Below are positions 1 to 7,551 of a stretch of 64,000 bases of DNA, piece by piece. Both the position numbers and the translations under genes were made by a program. The notes below the pieces were generated by a model, which worked only from the letters and a program-made list of their open reading frames with translations, did not search any database and was not told the DNA's origin. Origin of the DNA: Amycolatopsis viridis (lineage in GTDB: Bacteria; Actinomycetota; Actinomycetes; Mycobacteriales; Pseudonocardiaceae); the NCBI RefSeq assembly GCF_011758765.1, contig NZ_JAANOU010000001.1, positions 5,580,001 to 5,644,000 on the forward strand, written 5' to 3'. Numbering within the stretch: position 1 is the first letter of the stretch; each line of letters begins with the position of its first letter.

Positions 1-558
1 GGCCTGTGCCAGAGCAGCGATCTGTTCGGCGTTGGTGATGCTGCCGGCGACGACGAGGTGGCCGCTGCCGGCCTTGCGGGCGGCGCGGACGAGCTCGAGC
101 GGATCGGCTTCGGAGGCGCGGTAGGCGAGCAGATCGACACCGGCGGCACCGGCGGCCTCGAAGCGCGCGGTCTGCTCGGCGATCTGCTCGGGGCTGCCGC
201 CGAGTGTGGTGGGGTGTCCGACGGGGGTGCCGGGGAACGGGAGGTAGCGGGTGTTGCTGCCGTCGAGGATATCGAGGGTCTGCTCGACCCAGGTGCCGCC
301 CATCAGCCAGTCCACCCCGAGGTCGCGGCCGATGCGTGCGGAGTCGAGGGCGGATTGCTGGGTGGTGCTGACGACCTCGAGGTAGGTTTCCGCGTTGATG
401 GCGCGGAGGGCGTCGTGCAGCTTGGTGAGCGTGGGCAGGTCGACGCCGATGTCTTTGAAGCCGATGTGCTTGAGGGGCAGGTCGGCGATGTCGTCGACGA
501 TGTCGAGGGCGTCGGTGACGGTCTGGTCGTCGCGGGTGAGCATGAAGATGAAGTCCAT
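1..558 (-). CDS. HisA/HisF-like TIM-barrel protein (3' part cut by window edge)
   Basis: The frame opens with ATG at 558 and runs off the left edge without a stop, so about 186 N-terminal residues are seen. It begins MDFIFMLTRDDQTVTDALD and has the alternating pattern of a beta/alpha barrel (HIGFKDIGVD, TYLEVVSTT, DWLMGGTW, GVDLLAYR, HLVVAGSIT). The GSIT-type strand resembles the phosphate-binding end of HisA/HisF and related barrels. It is the last visible gene of the leftward operon, starting 1 nt after the stop of the cyclase-family gene. By context it probably acts on a phosphorylated sugar-acid product of the kinase and PdxA2 enzymes, perhaps as an aldolase or isomerase. The exact reaction cannot be read from the sequence. 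Confidence 0.75.
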   Translation of the reverse strand, partial: MDFIFMLTRDDQTVTDALDIVDDIADLPLKHIGFKDIGVDLPTLTKLHDALRAINAETYLEVVSTTQQSALDSARIGRDLGVDWLMGGTWVEQTLDILDGSNTRYLPFPGTPVGHPTTLGGSPEQIAEQTARFEAAGAAGVDLLAYRASEADPLELVRAARKAGSGHLVVAGSITNAEQIAALAQA

Positions 559-559
559 G

Positions 560-1324
560 TCAGTCCTTCTGGTGAATGGCGAAGACGCGGGCGGGGAACC
601 CGGATCCGTGGAGGGCCTTCGGCCAGGTGGCGATGATCAGCGCTCCGGTCTCGGGGAGCTGGTCGAGGTTGGCGAGCAGTTCGATCTGGTAGTGGTCGGT
701 GCCCAGCACGTACCGTTCCAGCGAGGAGTCACCTCGGCTGACGGCCAGGCCGGGGTCGGTGTCGGTGGTCTCGTGCCCGCAGGCGGTGACACCGCGGTGT
801 TCGAACAGGGTTTCCAGGACGCTGCGGCTCCATCCGGGGAAGTGGCAGACCCCGTCCGCGTCGGCGTTGAGCATCAGCTGCTGCGACGGCCACCGCGCCG
901 ACCACCCGGTGCGCAACGCCACGAACGATCCCGCCGGAACCCGGCCGTTGCGGGACTCCCAGTCCGCCAGGTCCGCGTCGCTCACGACGTAATCCGGGTC
1001 CCGCCCGGCCTGCGCGGTGATGTCGAGGACCACCAGGGGCAGGATCATCTCCTCGACCGGGATCTCGTCCTGGTGACGCAGGCCGGGCACGAAGTGCGCG
1101 GGTGGGTCGACGTGGGTGCCCCACTGTCCGACGTGCCGGTACTCGTGGCTGAGGAACCCGGTGAGGGATCCGTCGGCCGCCTGCCCGATCGAGGACACCA
1201 CGGTGCGGGACTCGGGTTCGAAGGCGGGACTGTGCGGGATGGCGTCGTGGAAGGTGTGGGTGAGGTCGACCCAGGTCGCGGCGCGCAGGGCGGCCAGTGC
1301 CTGTGCCAGGGGCGCGAGCGTCAT
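560..1324 (-). CDS. Cyclase-family metal hydrolase (kynurenine formamidase fold)
   Basis: The 254-residue product carries the metal-binding signature of the cyclase superfamily (PF04199), WGTHVDPPAHF near residue 70, with a further His/Glu cluster at CGHETTDTDPG and GTDHYQIE. Family members are Mn/Zn hydrolases or isomerases that open cyclic amides or act on small acids. The ATG overlaps the stop of the upstream pdxA2-type gene by 4 nt (ATGA), so the two are translationally coupled. In a sugar-acid operon it may hydrolyse a lactone or handle an unstable intermediate. True kynurenine formamidase is less likely because no tryptophan pathway genes are nearby. Confidence 0.85.
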   Translation of the reverse strand: MTLAPLAQALAALRAATWVDLTHTFHDAIPHSPAFEPESRTVVSSIGQAADGSLTGFLSHEYRHVGQWGTHVDPPAHFVPGLRHQDEIPVEEMILPLVVLDITAQAGRDPDYVVSDADLADWESRNGRVPAGSFVALRTGWSARWPSQQLMLNADADGVCHFPGWSRSVLETLFEHRGVTACGHETTDTDPGLAVSRGDSSLERYVLGTDHYQIELLANLDQLPETGALIIATWPKALHGSGFPARVFAIHQKD

Positions 1325-2313
1325 GATTCCGCCGGCGCGGGCTGCCCCACCATCAGCAGCGCCTGGTCCAGCGCGACCCGCAGGCTGCGGTGGTCCGCGA
1401 TGCCCTTGCCGACGATGTCGAACGCGGTGCCGTGGTCGACGCTGGTGCGCACGAACGGCAGCCCGATGGTCACGTTGACGCCCTTCTCCAGCCCGAGGTA
1501 CTTGAACGGGATGAGGCCCTGGTCGTGGTACTGGGCGACGACCACGTCGAAACCGCCGGTGCGGGCGCGGAGGAACACCGTGTCGGGCGGGAACGGGCCG
1601 GACACGTCGAACCCTTCGGCCCGTGCGCGGTCGACGGCCGGGCGGATCGTGTCGATCTCCTCGCTACCGAGCACACCGTTCTCGCCGGCGTGCGGGTTCA
1701 ACCCGGCCACCCCGATCCGCGGCCGCGCCCCGAGCGAGGGGCGCAGCGCGGCATCGGCGAGGCGGATCACCCGGAGGATCGAGTCCTCGTCGATCCGGGC
1801 GATGGCGTCCTTCAGCGGCTCGTGGATCGTCACCAGCACGACGCGCAGGTCCTCGCTGGCCATCATCATCGTGTAGTCGTCCGTGCCGCTGAGCTCGGCG
1901 AGGATCTCGGTGTGCCCCGGGTACGGCAGACCCGCCAGCCGCAGCGATTCCTTGTTGAGCGGGGCGGTGACGATCGCGTCGATCTGCCCGTCCATCGCGT
2001 ACCCGATCGCCGCCGCCACCGCGTCGTAGGCGGCCTGTCCCGCTTCCGCACCGGCCACACCGACCGGCAGGTCGGCACCGACCGCGCTGGTGGCGATCAC
2101 CGGGAGCACTCCCGGCGCGGTCCCGGCGTCCGCCGGAGAGCTGACCTCCTGAAGGGTGATGTCGAGCTTCAGCTGGTCACGGGTCCGGGCGAGGACGCCG
2201 GCGTCACCGAGCACGACGAGGGGAACCGTGTCGCGCACCTCCGCGGCGAGCTTCAGCACGATCTCGGCGCCGATCCCGGCGGGATCGCCCATGGTGATCG
2301 CGATGGGTTTCAT
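1321..2313 (-). CDS. pdxA2: PdxA2-type 4-phospho-sugar-acid dehydrogenase
   Basis: The 330-residue protein belongs to the PdxA family: MKPIAITMGDPAGIGAE at the N terminus and metal-ligand histidines in PYPGHTEILAEL, NPHAGENG and YHDQGLIPFK. PdxA makes the pyridoxine precursor from 4-phosphohydroxythreonine, but the PdxA2 subgroup oxidises 4-phospho-D-threonate/erythronate and decarboxylates it to dihydroxyacetone phosphate. A DUF1537 kinase directly upstream (2-nt gap) favours the PdxA2 role. The frame stays open further upstream, but ATG 2313 has an AGGAG ribosome site and matches the family start. It overlaps the next gene by 4 nt. Confidence 0.9.
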   Translation of the reverse strand: MKPIAITMGDPAGIGAEIVLKLAAEVRDTVPLVVLGDAGVLARTRDQLKLDITLQEVSSPADAGTAPGVLPVIATSAVGADLPVGVAGAEAGQAAYDAVAAAIGYAMDGQIDAIVTAPLNKESLRLAGLPYPGHTEILAELSGTDDYTMMMASEDLRVVLVTIHEPLKDAIARIDEDSILRVIRLADAALRPSLGARPRIGVAGLNPHAGENGVLGSEEIDTIRPAVDRARAEGFDVSGPFPPDTVFLRARTGGFDVVVAQYHDQGLIPFKYLGLEKGVNVTIGLPFVRTSVDHGTAFDIVGKGIADHRSLRVALDQALLMVGQPAPAES

Positions 2314-2315
2314 GG

Positions 2316-3452
2316 TTACTCCTGACCGATGTGTGAGGTGAGCAGGCGGTGGAGGCGGACGAAGGTGCCCGGGTCGCCGAACCCGCCCGCTTTCACGAGA
2401 ACGGGGAACCGGTCCGGCCCGGTGGTGGCCGCCGCGACGACCCCCGGCTCCGGTTCGGCGAGCAGGTCCAGCGCGCCGATCCGGAGGGCGTCGAGCATCG
2501 CGCGGGCCGTCGCGCCGCCGGTGACGATGACCGCGTCGAACAGACCCGCCCGTCGTGCTGCGACGACCGCTCGCGACAACCGTGCCGCAGCATCGTCCAC
2601 AGTGGACCCGACAGTCAGGTCCGTCAGACCGGCTACGCCGGTCCGGGCGAACGTGGTGCCCAGGGCGGCGAGGACGTCGTCGACCGGTCTGCCCGCATCC
2701 GCGATGCCGGCGCCGGGCAGGAGCTGGTCGAGCTGGGCGAGACTGGCCCGGTTCCGGCTGCCCACGACCACCAGCACGCGTTGTGCGCGCGGCCAGGTCG
2801 ACGGGAACGTAGGAGCCGGTGCCGTGGTCACCGCGCGGGCCAGTGCCGCGGCGATGCCCGGCGACCCCACCCACAGCACGTCCTCGAGGGCTGCTCCGTG
2901 GACGATCCGGTCCAGGTCGGCGTCGGTGGCCGCGTCGGCGAACACGATCCGGTGCGTGGTCGGATCCCCCGGCGTCCACGGCGCGGCCCCGGGCAGCAGG
3001 GTCGCCAGCGAGCTCGAGCGCACGGGATGGGTCGGGTCAGCGGCGAACCCGGTTTCGTGGACCGGGACACCGTCCAGCAGTTGCACGCCACCGACGGTGG
3101 TGCGACCACCTGCCGGGAACGCGGGGGCGATGATCGCGACCCGTCTGCCGCTGGCTGCGAGCGCGGTCTGCACCTCGTCCCGGATGTTGCCGCGCAGCGT
3201 CGAATCGACGGTCTTGTACAGCACCCGCCGGTTGCGCACCGCACGCACCGCGGCGGTGGTGAGCTGCGCAGCGACGGCGGCTGGGCGACGGCGGCTGTCC
3301 GTGTCGATCGCGACCACTTCCGGGCCACCGTCCACCTGCGCACGGGCGGGGTCGAGCAGGACGGTCGCGCGCAAGCCCGCGGCGAGGAACGGCGCGGCGC
3401 CGTCAGCCGCGGACGTGAGATCGTCCGCGATGACCGCGACGTCGTGGCTCAC
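2316..3452 (-). CDS. Four-carbon acid sugar kinase (DUF1537)
   Basis: The 378-residue product is a DUF1537/OtnK-DtnK-type kinase. The N-terminal substrate domain shows AVIADDLTSAADGAAPFL (family ADDLTGA-type motif) and the C-terminal nucleotide domain shows VIVTGGATARA and VLVKAGGFGDPGTF. Such kinases phosphorylate C4 sugar acids (threonate, erythronate and relatives) at O4, giving the PdxA2 substrate. It starts with GTG at 3452. The gene lies between the cupin gene (2-nt gap) and pdxA2 (2-nt gap), a tight operon. At 378 residues it is somewhat shorter than typical members. Its exact substrate is unknown. Confidence 0.9.
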   Translation of the reverse strand: MSHDVAVIADDLTSAADGAAPFLAAGLRATVLLDPARAQVDGGPEVVAIDTDSRRRPAAVAAQLTTAAVRAVRNRRVLYKTVDSTLRGNIRDEVQTALAASGRRVAIIAPAFPAGGRTTVGGVQLLDGVPVHETGFAADPTHPVRSSSLATLLPGAAPWTPGDPTTHRIVFADAATDADLDRIVHGAALEDVLWVGSPGIAAALARAVTTAPAPTFPSTWPRAQRVLVVVGSRNRASLAQLDQLLPGAGIADAGRPVDDVLAALGTTFARTGVAGLTDLTVGSTVDDAAARLSRAVVAARRAGLFDAVIVTGGATARAMLDALRIGALDLLAEPEPGVVAAATTGPDRFPVLVKAGGFGDPGTFVRLHRLLTSHIGQE

Positions 3453-3454
3453 GA

Positions 3455-3823
3455 TCAGCCCAGGCGGTCGAGGTTGCGCACCGTGCGCGCGTCATCCACC
3501 GCATCGCCCGTGTTCAGGGTCGTCGCCGGTTCCATCAGCACGACCTGCGCGGTCGGCAGCGCCACCGGCCGGTGTTCCACGCCGTGCGGGATCACGACGA
3601 GCTCGCCGGGCGAGAGCTCGACGGCGCCGTCGCGAAGGTCGATCCGCAGCTTGCCGTCGACCACGAGGAACAGCTCGTCCTCCTGATCGTGGCTGTGCCA
3701 CACGAACTCACCCTCGAACTTCGCCAGCTTCACCTGCATGTCGTGCAGATCGGCGGCGACCTTCGGACTCCAGGTGTCGGTGAAACTCGCGAACGCGTCC
3801 GCGAGCACGACCTTGTTCAGCAT
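3455..3823 (-). CDS. Small single-domain cupin
   Basis: A 122-residue cupin. Motif 1 is WHSHDQEDELFLVVDG and motif 2 is PGELVVIPHGVEHRP, with the usual His/His/Glu/His metal ligands. Such small cupins are sugar isomerases, epimerases or metabolite-binding proteins. It is the first gene of the sugar-acid operon; ATG 3823 is preceded by GGGAG. A site shared with the lysR promoter lies 67-100 nt upstream, a usual distance for LysR-type activation. It may isomerise or open the incoming sugar acid; that is inference. Confidence 0.85.
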   Translation of the reverse strand: MLNKVVLADAFASFTDTWSPKVAADLHDMQVKLAKFEGEFVWHSHDQEDELFLVVDGKLRIDLRDGAVELSPGELVVIPHGVEHRPVALPTAQVVLMEPATTLNTGDAVDDARTVRNLDRLG

Positions 3824-3889
3824 CGACTGACTCCCTATCTGTGACTACACCTCAACGATCGGCCATCGAATGTCCTGCGTCCAGCACAA

Positions 3890-3922
3890 GATTCGCACAA
3901 ACCTGTGAGTGGAGCGCACATA
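3890..3922 (+). promoter_or_regulatory. Putative LysR operator, cupin-operon copy
   Basis: This 33-bp element matches the one at 4868-4900 (read on the minus strand) at 24 of 33 positions. The shared core is CTGTGAGT/CGTGTGAGT flanked by TCGCAC/TGCGCA and GCGCACAT. It lies 67 nt upstream of the cupin ATG. Only two copies were seen, both beside the LysR regulator gene, so it is proposed as its binding site. Confidence 0.55.
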
Positions 3923-3955
3923 TTCCAGGCGGGGGACCGGCCGCCGCCGCAGGCC

Positions 3956-4870
3956 TCAGGCGGACTTCCCCGCTCGCTCGTGGGGGCCGGGCAGGGTCGC
4001 GGACGCGTTCTCGCGCAGCCAGCGGTACACGGTCCCGACCCGCGGGTCGGTCGCACCCGACCGCGTGAGCAGCACGTACTGGGTGCCGTCCTCGACGAAC
4101 CCGAGGGGCGCGACGAGGCGTCCCGAATCGAGATCGTTCGCGACGAGCGGATACGGTCCGATCGCGACTCCCAGCCCCGCGGAGGCGGCCTCCAAACTGA
4201 GGTAGAAGTGCTCGAAGGTCTGCACCGGAGCGGGCGGCACCACGGTCCCGGCAAGGCGCGCCCAGGTGTCCCAGGCGACCGGGCGGGTGGCGGACACCAG
4301 CCGCGGCAGCCCGGCCAGGTCGGCGGCTTCGCGGATGTGCGCGGCGAGCTCCGGGGTGCAGACGGGGCCGATCCACTCGTGGAACAGGGGCAGCGCTTCC
4401 ACGCCGGGGTCGAGGTCGAAGTCGTTGCGGCGGATCGCGACATCGACGCCCGCGCGGCGCAGGTCGATGGCACCGCCGGCGGCGGACAGATGCACGTCCA
4501 GACCCGGGTGCGCCCCGGTGAGCGAGCCGAGCCGCGGCAGCAGCCATCGCATCATCAACGTCGGCTCACAGGAGAGCACGAAGGGATGCGGCTGGGTGCT
4601 CGACCGCGCCTGCCGGGCGGCCGCGGCGAGCCGCCCCAGCGCGTCCACGACCTGCCGGTTCAGCTCCACCGCGACGGGGGTGGGGACCAGCACGCGTCCG
4701 TCGCGGCGGAACAGTTCCACGCCGAGGGCGTGCTCCAGCGACTTCAGCTGGCGGCTGACGGCGCCGTGGGTGACGTGCAGCTCGGCAGCCGCCTTGGTCA
4801 GGCTGCCCAGCCGCATCGTCGCCTCGAACGGCACCAGCGTGTTCATCGGCGGCAGATCGGTCCAGCTCAT
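3956..4870 (-). CDS. LysR-family transcriptional regulator (GcvA-like)
   Basis: A 304-residue LysR-type regulator. The N-terminal winged helix-turn-helix reads TKAAAELHVTHGAVSRQLKS followed by LGVELFRRDGR; the rest is the periplasmic-binding-like effector domain. It probably senses the sugar acid or amino acid handled by the flanking operon and permease. The start is placed at ATG 4870 (MSWTDLPPMNTL). A GTG at 4885 is also in frame, but it lies inside the operator-like repeat 4868-4900. That overlap suggests autoregulation. The operon lies downstream on the same strand and the permease is divergent. Confidence 0.9.
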   Translation of the reverse strand: MSWTDLPPMNTLVPFEATMRLGSLTKAAAELHVTHGAVSRQLKSLEHALGVELFRRDGRVLVPTPVAVELNRQVVDALGRLAAAARQARSSTQPHPFVLSCEPTLMMRWLLPRLGSLTGAHPGLDVHLSAAGGAIDLRRAGVDVAIRRNDFDLDPGVEALPLFHEWIGPVCTPELAAHIREAADLAGLPRLVSATRPVAWDTWARLAGTVVPPAPVQTFEHFYLSLEAASAGLGVAIGPYPLVANDLDSGRLVAPLGFVEDGTQYVLLTRSGATDPRVGTVYRWLRENASATLPGPHERAGKSA

Positions 4871-4900
4871 GTGCGCAATACTCACACGTTCTTGCGCAAC
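4868..4900 (-). promoter_or_regulatory. Putative LysR operator, lysR/permease copy
   Basis: Minus-strand reading begins GTTGCGCAAGAACGTGTGAG and ends GCGCACATG, the last three bases being the lysR start codon. It matches the site at 3890-3922 over 24 of 33 bases and contains the palindrome TTGCGCAA. Its position suggests repression of lysR and possible control of the divergent permease promoter. Confidence 0.55.
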
Positions 4901-4953
4901 TTGTGCTTGTCGCGGCAGGACTGGCCGCTCAATCTAGGAAAACCACTCAGATT

Positions 4954-4983
4954 TTCCTGGCGGTTTGCCACCGTCGCTATGCT
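4954..4983 (+). promoter_or_regulatory. Predicted permease promoter
   Basis: TTCCTG (4954-4959), an 18-nt spacer and TATGCT (4978-4983) form a plausible housekeeping promoter for the permease, giving a leader of roughly 175 nt. An inverted repeat AGGAAAA/TTTTCCT (4936-4942 and 4952-4958) overlaps the -35 region and could be another operator. Confidence 0.4.
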
Positions 4984-5165
4984 GGCCGGCGGCCGTGCCC
5001 CTCGGCACGCGGTTCGGACACTGACCCCGAGCTCCGAAGGGTGCTACGGCCCTCGTTGTTGTCGGCCGCTTCCCCAACCCCGTGCGGCCGTTCAGGGGCG
5101 GTGCTTCGACGCCGCCGGCGAGGTGGAGCACGACACGATCGCGCACACGCGCAGTAAGGACGACG

Positions 5166-6629
5166 ATGACTCAGCACAACGTAGTGCCAGAAACCGCGGC
5201 AGCCGATGAACACGGCTACCGCCGGCACCTCAAGCCTCGCCAGATCGCGATGATCGGCCTCGGTGGCGCGATCGGCACCGGCCTGTTCCTGGGTTCCGGG
5301 GGTCGTCTGCACCAGGCCGGGCCCGCGCTGGCCATCTCCTACGTCATCTGCGGTGTCTTCGCGTTCCTGGTGCTGCGCGCCCTGGGTGAGCTGGTCTCGC
5401 ACCGGCCGTCCTCGGGCTCGTTCGTCTCCTACACCCGGGAGTTCTTCGGGGAGAAGTGGGCGTTCGCCGTCGGCTGGACGTACTGGCTGAACTGGGTGGT
5501 GGTCACCATCATCGACTCCACCGCGGTGGCCCTCTACCTGTCGTTCTTCGGTAAGTACGTGTCCTGGATGGCGGACGTCCCGCAGTGGTGCTACGCCCTC
5601 GCCGTCGTCGCCGTCGTGGTGCTGCTGAACCTGATCTCGGTCAAGGTGTTCGGCGAGCTCGAGTTCTGGTTCTCGCTGATCAAGGTCGCCGCGCTCGTCG
5701 TCTTCATGGTCGTCGGCATCGTGGTGATCTTCACCGGCACCCCCGTCGACGGCCACACCCCGGGTTTCAGCGTCCTCGCCGGCAACGGCGGCTTCTTCCC
5801 CGTCGGCATCGTCCCCGCCCTCGTCCTCATCCAGGGCGTCGTCTTCGCCTACGGGTCGATCGAACTGATCGGCACCGCCTCCGGGGAGGCGCAGAACCCG
5901 GAGAAGACGATGCCGAAGGCGGTCAACGCGGTCGTTCTCCGCATCGCGGTGTTCTACGTCGGCTCGATCATCCTGCTGTCGCTGCTGATGCCGTACCAGT
6001 CGTACGCCGCCGGCACCTCCGCGTTCGTCACGTTCTTCGGCGCGATCGGCGTGGACGGCGCCGACGCCATCATGAACATGGTCGTGCTCACCGCTGCCCT
6101 GTCCTCCCTCAACGCCGGCCTCTACTCGACGGGCCGGATCATGCGTTCCCTCGCCGCACGCGGGTCCGCGCCGAAGTTCACCGTCCGGATGACCCGGTCC
6201 GGGGTGCCCTGGGGCGGGTTGCTGATGACCGCCGGTGCGGGACTGGCCGGCGCGTTCCTCAACTACGTGGTCCCGTCCGAGGCGTTCGAGATCGCCCTGA
6301 ACGTCGACGCGATCATCCTGCTGCTGACCTGGACGGCGATCATCGCCTGCCAGATCCGGCTCCGCTCCCGCGCCAAGCGGGGGCTGCTGCCCACCCCGGC
6401 GTTCCGGATGCCGGGGGCTCCGGTGACGGCTTGGGCCACCCTGGCGTTCTTCGCCGTCGTGATCGGGCTGATGTTCTTCGACACCAGCGGGATCGGCCGA
6501 CCCACCGTGTTGTGGTCGCTTCTCCTGATCCCGGCCCTCGTCGGCGGCTGGTACCTCGCACGCCCGCACGTCGCGCGCAACGCCGCCAAGCGCGCCGAGA
6601 CCGGCGCCGACACCGTCACCATCCCCTAG
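5166..6629 (+). CDS. APC-superfamily amino-acid permease
   Basis: A 487-residue polytopic protein of the amino-acid permease family (AnsP/GabP/ProY-like). The N terminus reads HLKPRQIAMIGLGGAIGTGL, the conserved first transmembrane helix, followed by about eleven more hydrophobic helices. GELVSHRPSSGSF and the stretch SGEAQNPEKTMPKAVNAV are typical. ATG 5166 follows AAGGA and gives the family N terminus; the frame is open further upstream without homology. It imports an amino acid or related acid by proton symport. It is divergent from lysR, so its substrate may feed the sugar-acid operon. A strong terminator follows. Confidence 0.93.
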   Translation: MTQHNVVPETAAADEHGYRRHLKPRQIAMIGLGGAIGTGLFLGSGGRLHQAGPALAISYVICGVFAFLVLRALGELVSHRPSSGSFVSYTREFFGEKWAFAVGWTYWLNWVVVTIIDSTAVALYLSFFGKYVSWMADVPQWCYALAVVAVVVLLNLISVKVFGELEFWFSLIKVAALVVFMVVGIVVIFTGTPVDGHTPGFSVLAGNGGFFPVGIVPALVLIQGVVFAYGSIELIGTASGEAQNPEKTMPKAVNAVVLRIAVFYVGSIILLSLLMPYQSYAAGTSAFVTFFGAIGVDGADAIMNMVVLTAALSSLNAGLYSTGRIMRSLAARGSAPKFTVRMTRSGVPWGGLLMTAGAGLAGAFLNYVVPSEAFEIALNVDAIILLLTWTAIIACQIRLRSRAKRGLLPTPAFRMPGAPVTAWATLAFFAVVIGLMFFDTSGIGRPTVLWSLLLIPALVGGWYLARPHVARNAAKRAETGADTVTIP

Positions 6630-6637
6630 ACGAACAA

Positions 6638-6680
6638 GCCCCCGGTCGGCGTTTCTCGCGTGCCGGAGCCGACCGGGGGC
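6638..6680 (+). terminator. Terminator after permease
   Basis: Perfect 13-bp inverted repeat GCCCCCGGTCGGC / GCCGACCGGGGGC with a 17-nt loop, 8 nt after the permease stop codon. There is no T run, as is common in high-GC actinobacteria. Confidence 0.75.
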
Positions 6681-6747
6681 GTCGCCGATTGGTTCTCGGT
6701 TCGACCCGGTCACGACCTCCGGAAGACCGCCGCCACCGGCGCCGGAC

Positions 6748-6806
6748 AGCAGAAAACCCGCCGTCTCCGGCGGGTTTTCTGTACTGCTGTCCCAACCAGA
6801 CGCGCG
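6748..6806. repeat. Duplicated tRNA-Arg 3' flank, distal copy
   Basis: This 59-nt segment repeats 7229-7288, the segment just beyond the 3' end of tRNA-Arg. Both hold a terminator hairpin and the sequence CAACCAGACGCGCG. In this copy the hairpin arms AGAAAACCCGCC/GGCGGGTTTTCT (6751-6762, 6769-6780) pair perfectly around GTCTCC. It reads as an att-like scar left when an element integrated beside the tRNA. Confidence 0.6.
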
Positions 6807-6846
6807 ACTTCTCGAAGTGTTCGCGATTACTTGCGCGAACATCTGC

Positions 6847-7017
6847 ATGAGCGCTTTGGCCGAACGGAGCGACCACGACCTGCCCCTCGGCACGAGCGAC
6901 GCGTCCGTGATCGCCCTGGCGGGGCGCTTGGGCGTGGACGAGATCGCAACGCTGGACTTGCGGCACTTCACGGTGGTCCGGCACCGGCACGTCAAGGCCT
7001 TTCAACTGCTCGCCTGA
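6847..7017 (+). pseudogene. Truncated PIN-domain (VapC-type) toxin gene
   Basis: The frame reads DLPLGTSDASVIALAGRLG, then an IATLDLRHFTVV stretch, then FQLLA and a stop. This is the C-terminal third of a VapC-like PIN RNase, including the late acidic-residue motif, and ends in the usual way. The N-terminal 80-90 residues with the first catalytic aspartates are absent; the upstream bases are the tRNA-flank repeat instead. No antitoxin gene is present. It is a remnant enclosed by the duplicated tRNA flank, so it was probably carried by a lost mobile element. Confidence 0.7.
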
Positions 7018-7036
7018 GCGGTCTGAGGGGCAGGTC

Positions 7037-7195
7037 ATGTGGGCCTGGCTGGGCGGCGCTTACACCGTTCTTGCCTGATCGGATGCGCCGGTTTCGTCGC
7101 GCTGTTCGCGCAGGACGAGCACAGATCCAAGAACGCTTACCGCGTACTCCGCCTGGTGCTGACCTCCCTGATGTGGGCAAGGTGTGGTGTTGATC
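7037..7195 (+). pseudogene. Possible frameshifted small membrane-type gene
   Basis: ATG 7037 follows GAGGGG and encodes MWAWLGGAYTVLA then TGA at 7076. Shifting one base continues with LIGCAGFVALFAQDEHRSKN and AYRVLRLVL. The joined reading would be a hydrophobic helix followed by a basic tail, like small proteins seen on actinobacterial integrative elements. No function is claimed. The interpretation as a one-base deletion in a small gene is tentative. Confidence 0.3.
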
Positions 7196-7228
7196 ATCAG
7201 CGGCCTCAGCGGGCCCACGACCCCAGAA

Positions 7229-7288
7229 AGCAGAAAACCCGCTGTCTCCAGCGGGTCCTCTGGTCTTGCTGTCTCAACCAGACGCGCG
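7229..7288. repeat. tRNA-Arg 3' flank with terminator, proximal copy
   Basis: Contains the terminator hairpin of the tRNA-Arg transcript (arms AGAAAACCCGCT and AGCGGGTCCTCT, loop GTCTCC) and runs into the last bases of the tRNA. The near-identical copy at 6748-6806 lies 0.48 kb away in direct orientation. Confidence 0.6.
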
Positions 7289-7357
7289 CCCGAAGGGATT
7301 CGAACCCCTAACCTTCTGATCCGTAGTCAGATGCTCTATCCGTTGAGCTACGGGCGC
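7285..7357 (-). tRNA. tRNA-Arg (anticodon ACG)
   Basis: The minus-strand sequence folds as a full cloverleaf: acceptor GCGCCCG/CGGGCGC, D arm GCTC AACGGAT GAGC, anticodon arm TCTGA-CTACGGA-TCAGA with ACG at 34-36, and T arm GGGGTTCGAATCCC. The discriminator is G at 7285; CCA is not encoded. The 3' flank is duplicated upstream (6748-6806), marking this gene as a probable integration site. Confidence 0.97.
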
Positions 7358-7399
7358 TTGTTCAGTTTTCACTTTAGCACTCGGGTTCCGAGTGCCTTG

Positions 7400-7489
7400 C
7401 GGAGGCTCCGGGATTTGAACCCGGGAGGGGGGGTTACCCCCAACCGCATTAGCAGTGCGGCGCCATAGACCAGACTAGGCGAAGCCTCC
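7400..7489 (-). tRNA. tRNA-Ser (anticodon GCT)
   Basis: A 90-nt class II tRNA on the minus strand: acceptor GGAGGCT/AGCCTCC, anticodon loop CTGCTAA giving GCT, a long variable arm with the run TTGGGGGTAACCCCCCC, and T arm CGGGTTCAAATCCCG. It lies 42 nt upstream of tRNA-Arg in the same direction, so both may share a transcript. Confidence 0.97.
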
Positions 7490-7551
7490 CGGATCACGAC
7501 CACTGCCGACATAGCGTACACAGCCCCGAAACCGGCGCGCAAAGACCCCCC

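Noticed and set aside
4871..4885. GTG 4885 as the lysR start
   Set aside because: It lies inside the operator-like repeat and would add five residues not expected for the family; ATG 4870 fits better.
4977..6995. Minus-strand open frame of 672 codons opposite the permease
   Set aside because: The permease is a clear family member on the plus strand; this frame is its shadow.
6748..7288. Insertion sequence with terminal repeats
   Set aside because: The repeats are direct, not inverted, equal the tRNA-Arg flank, and no transposase lies between them.
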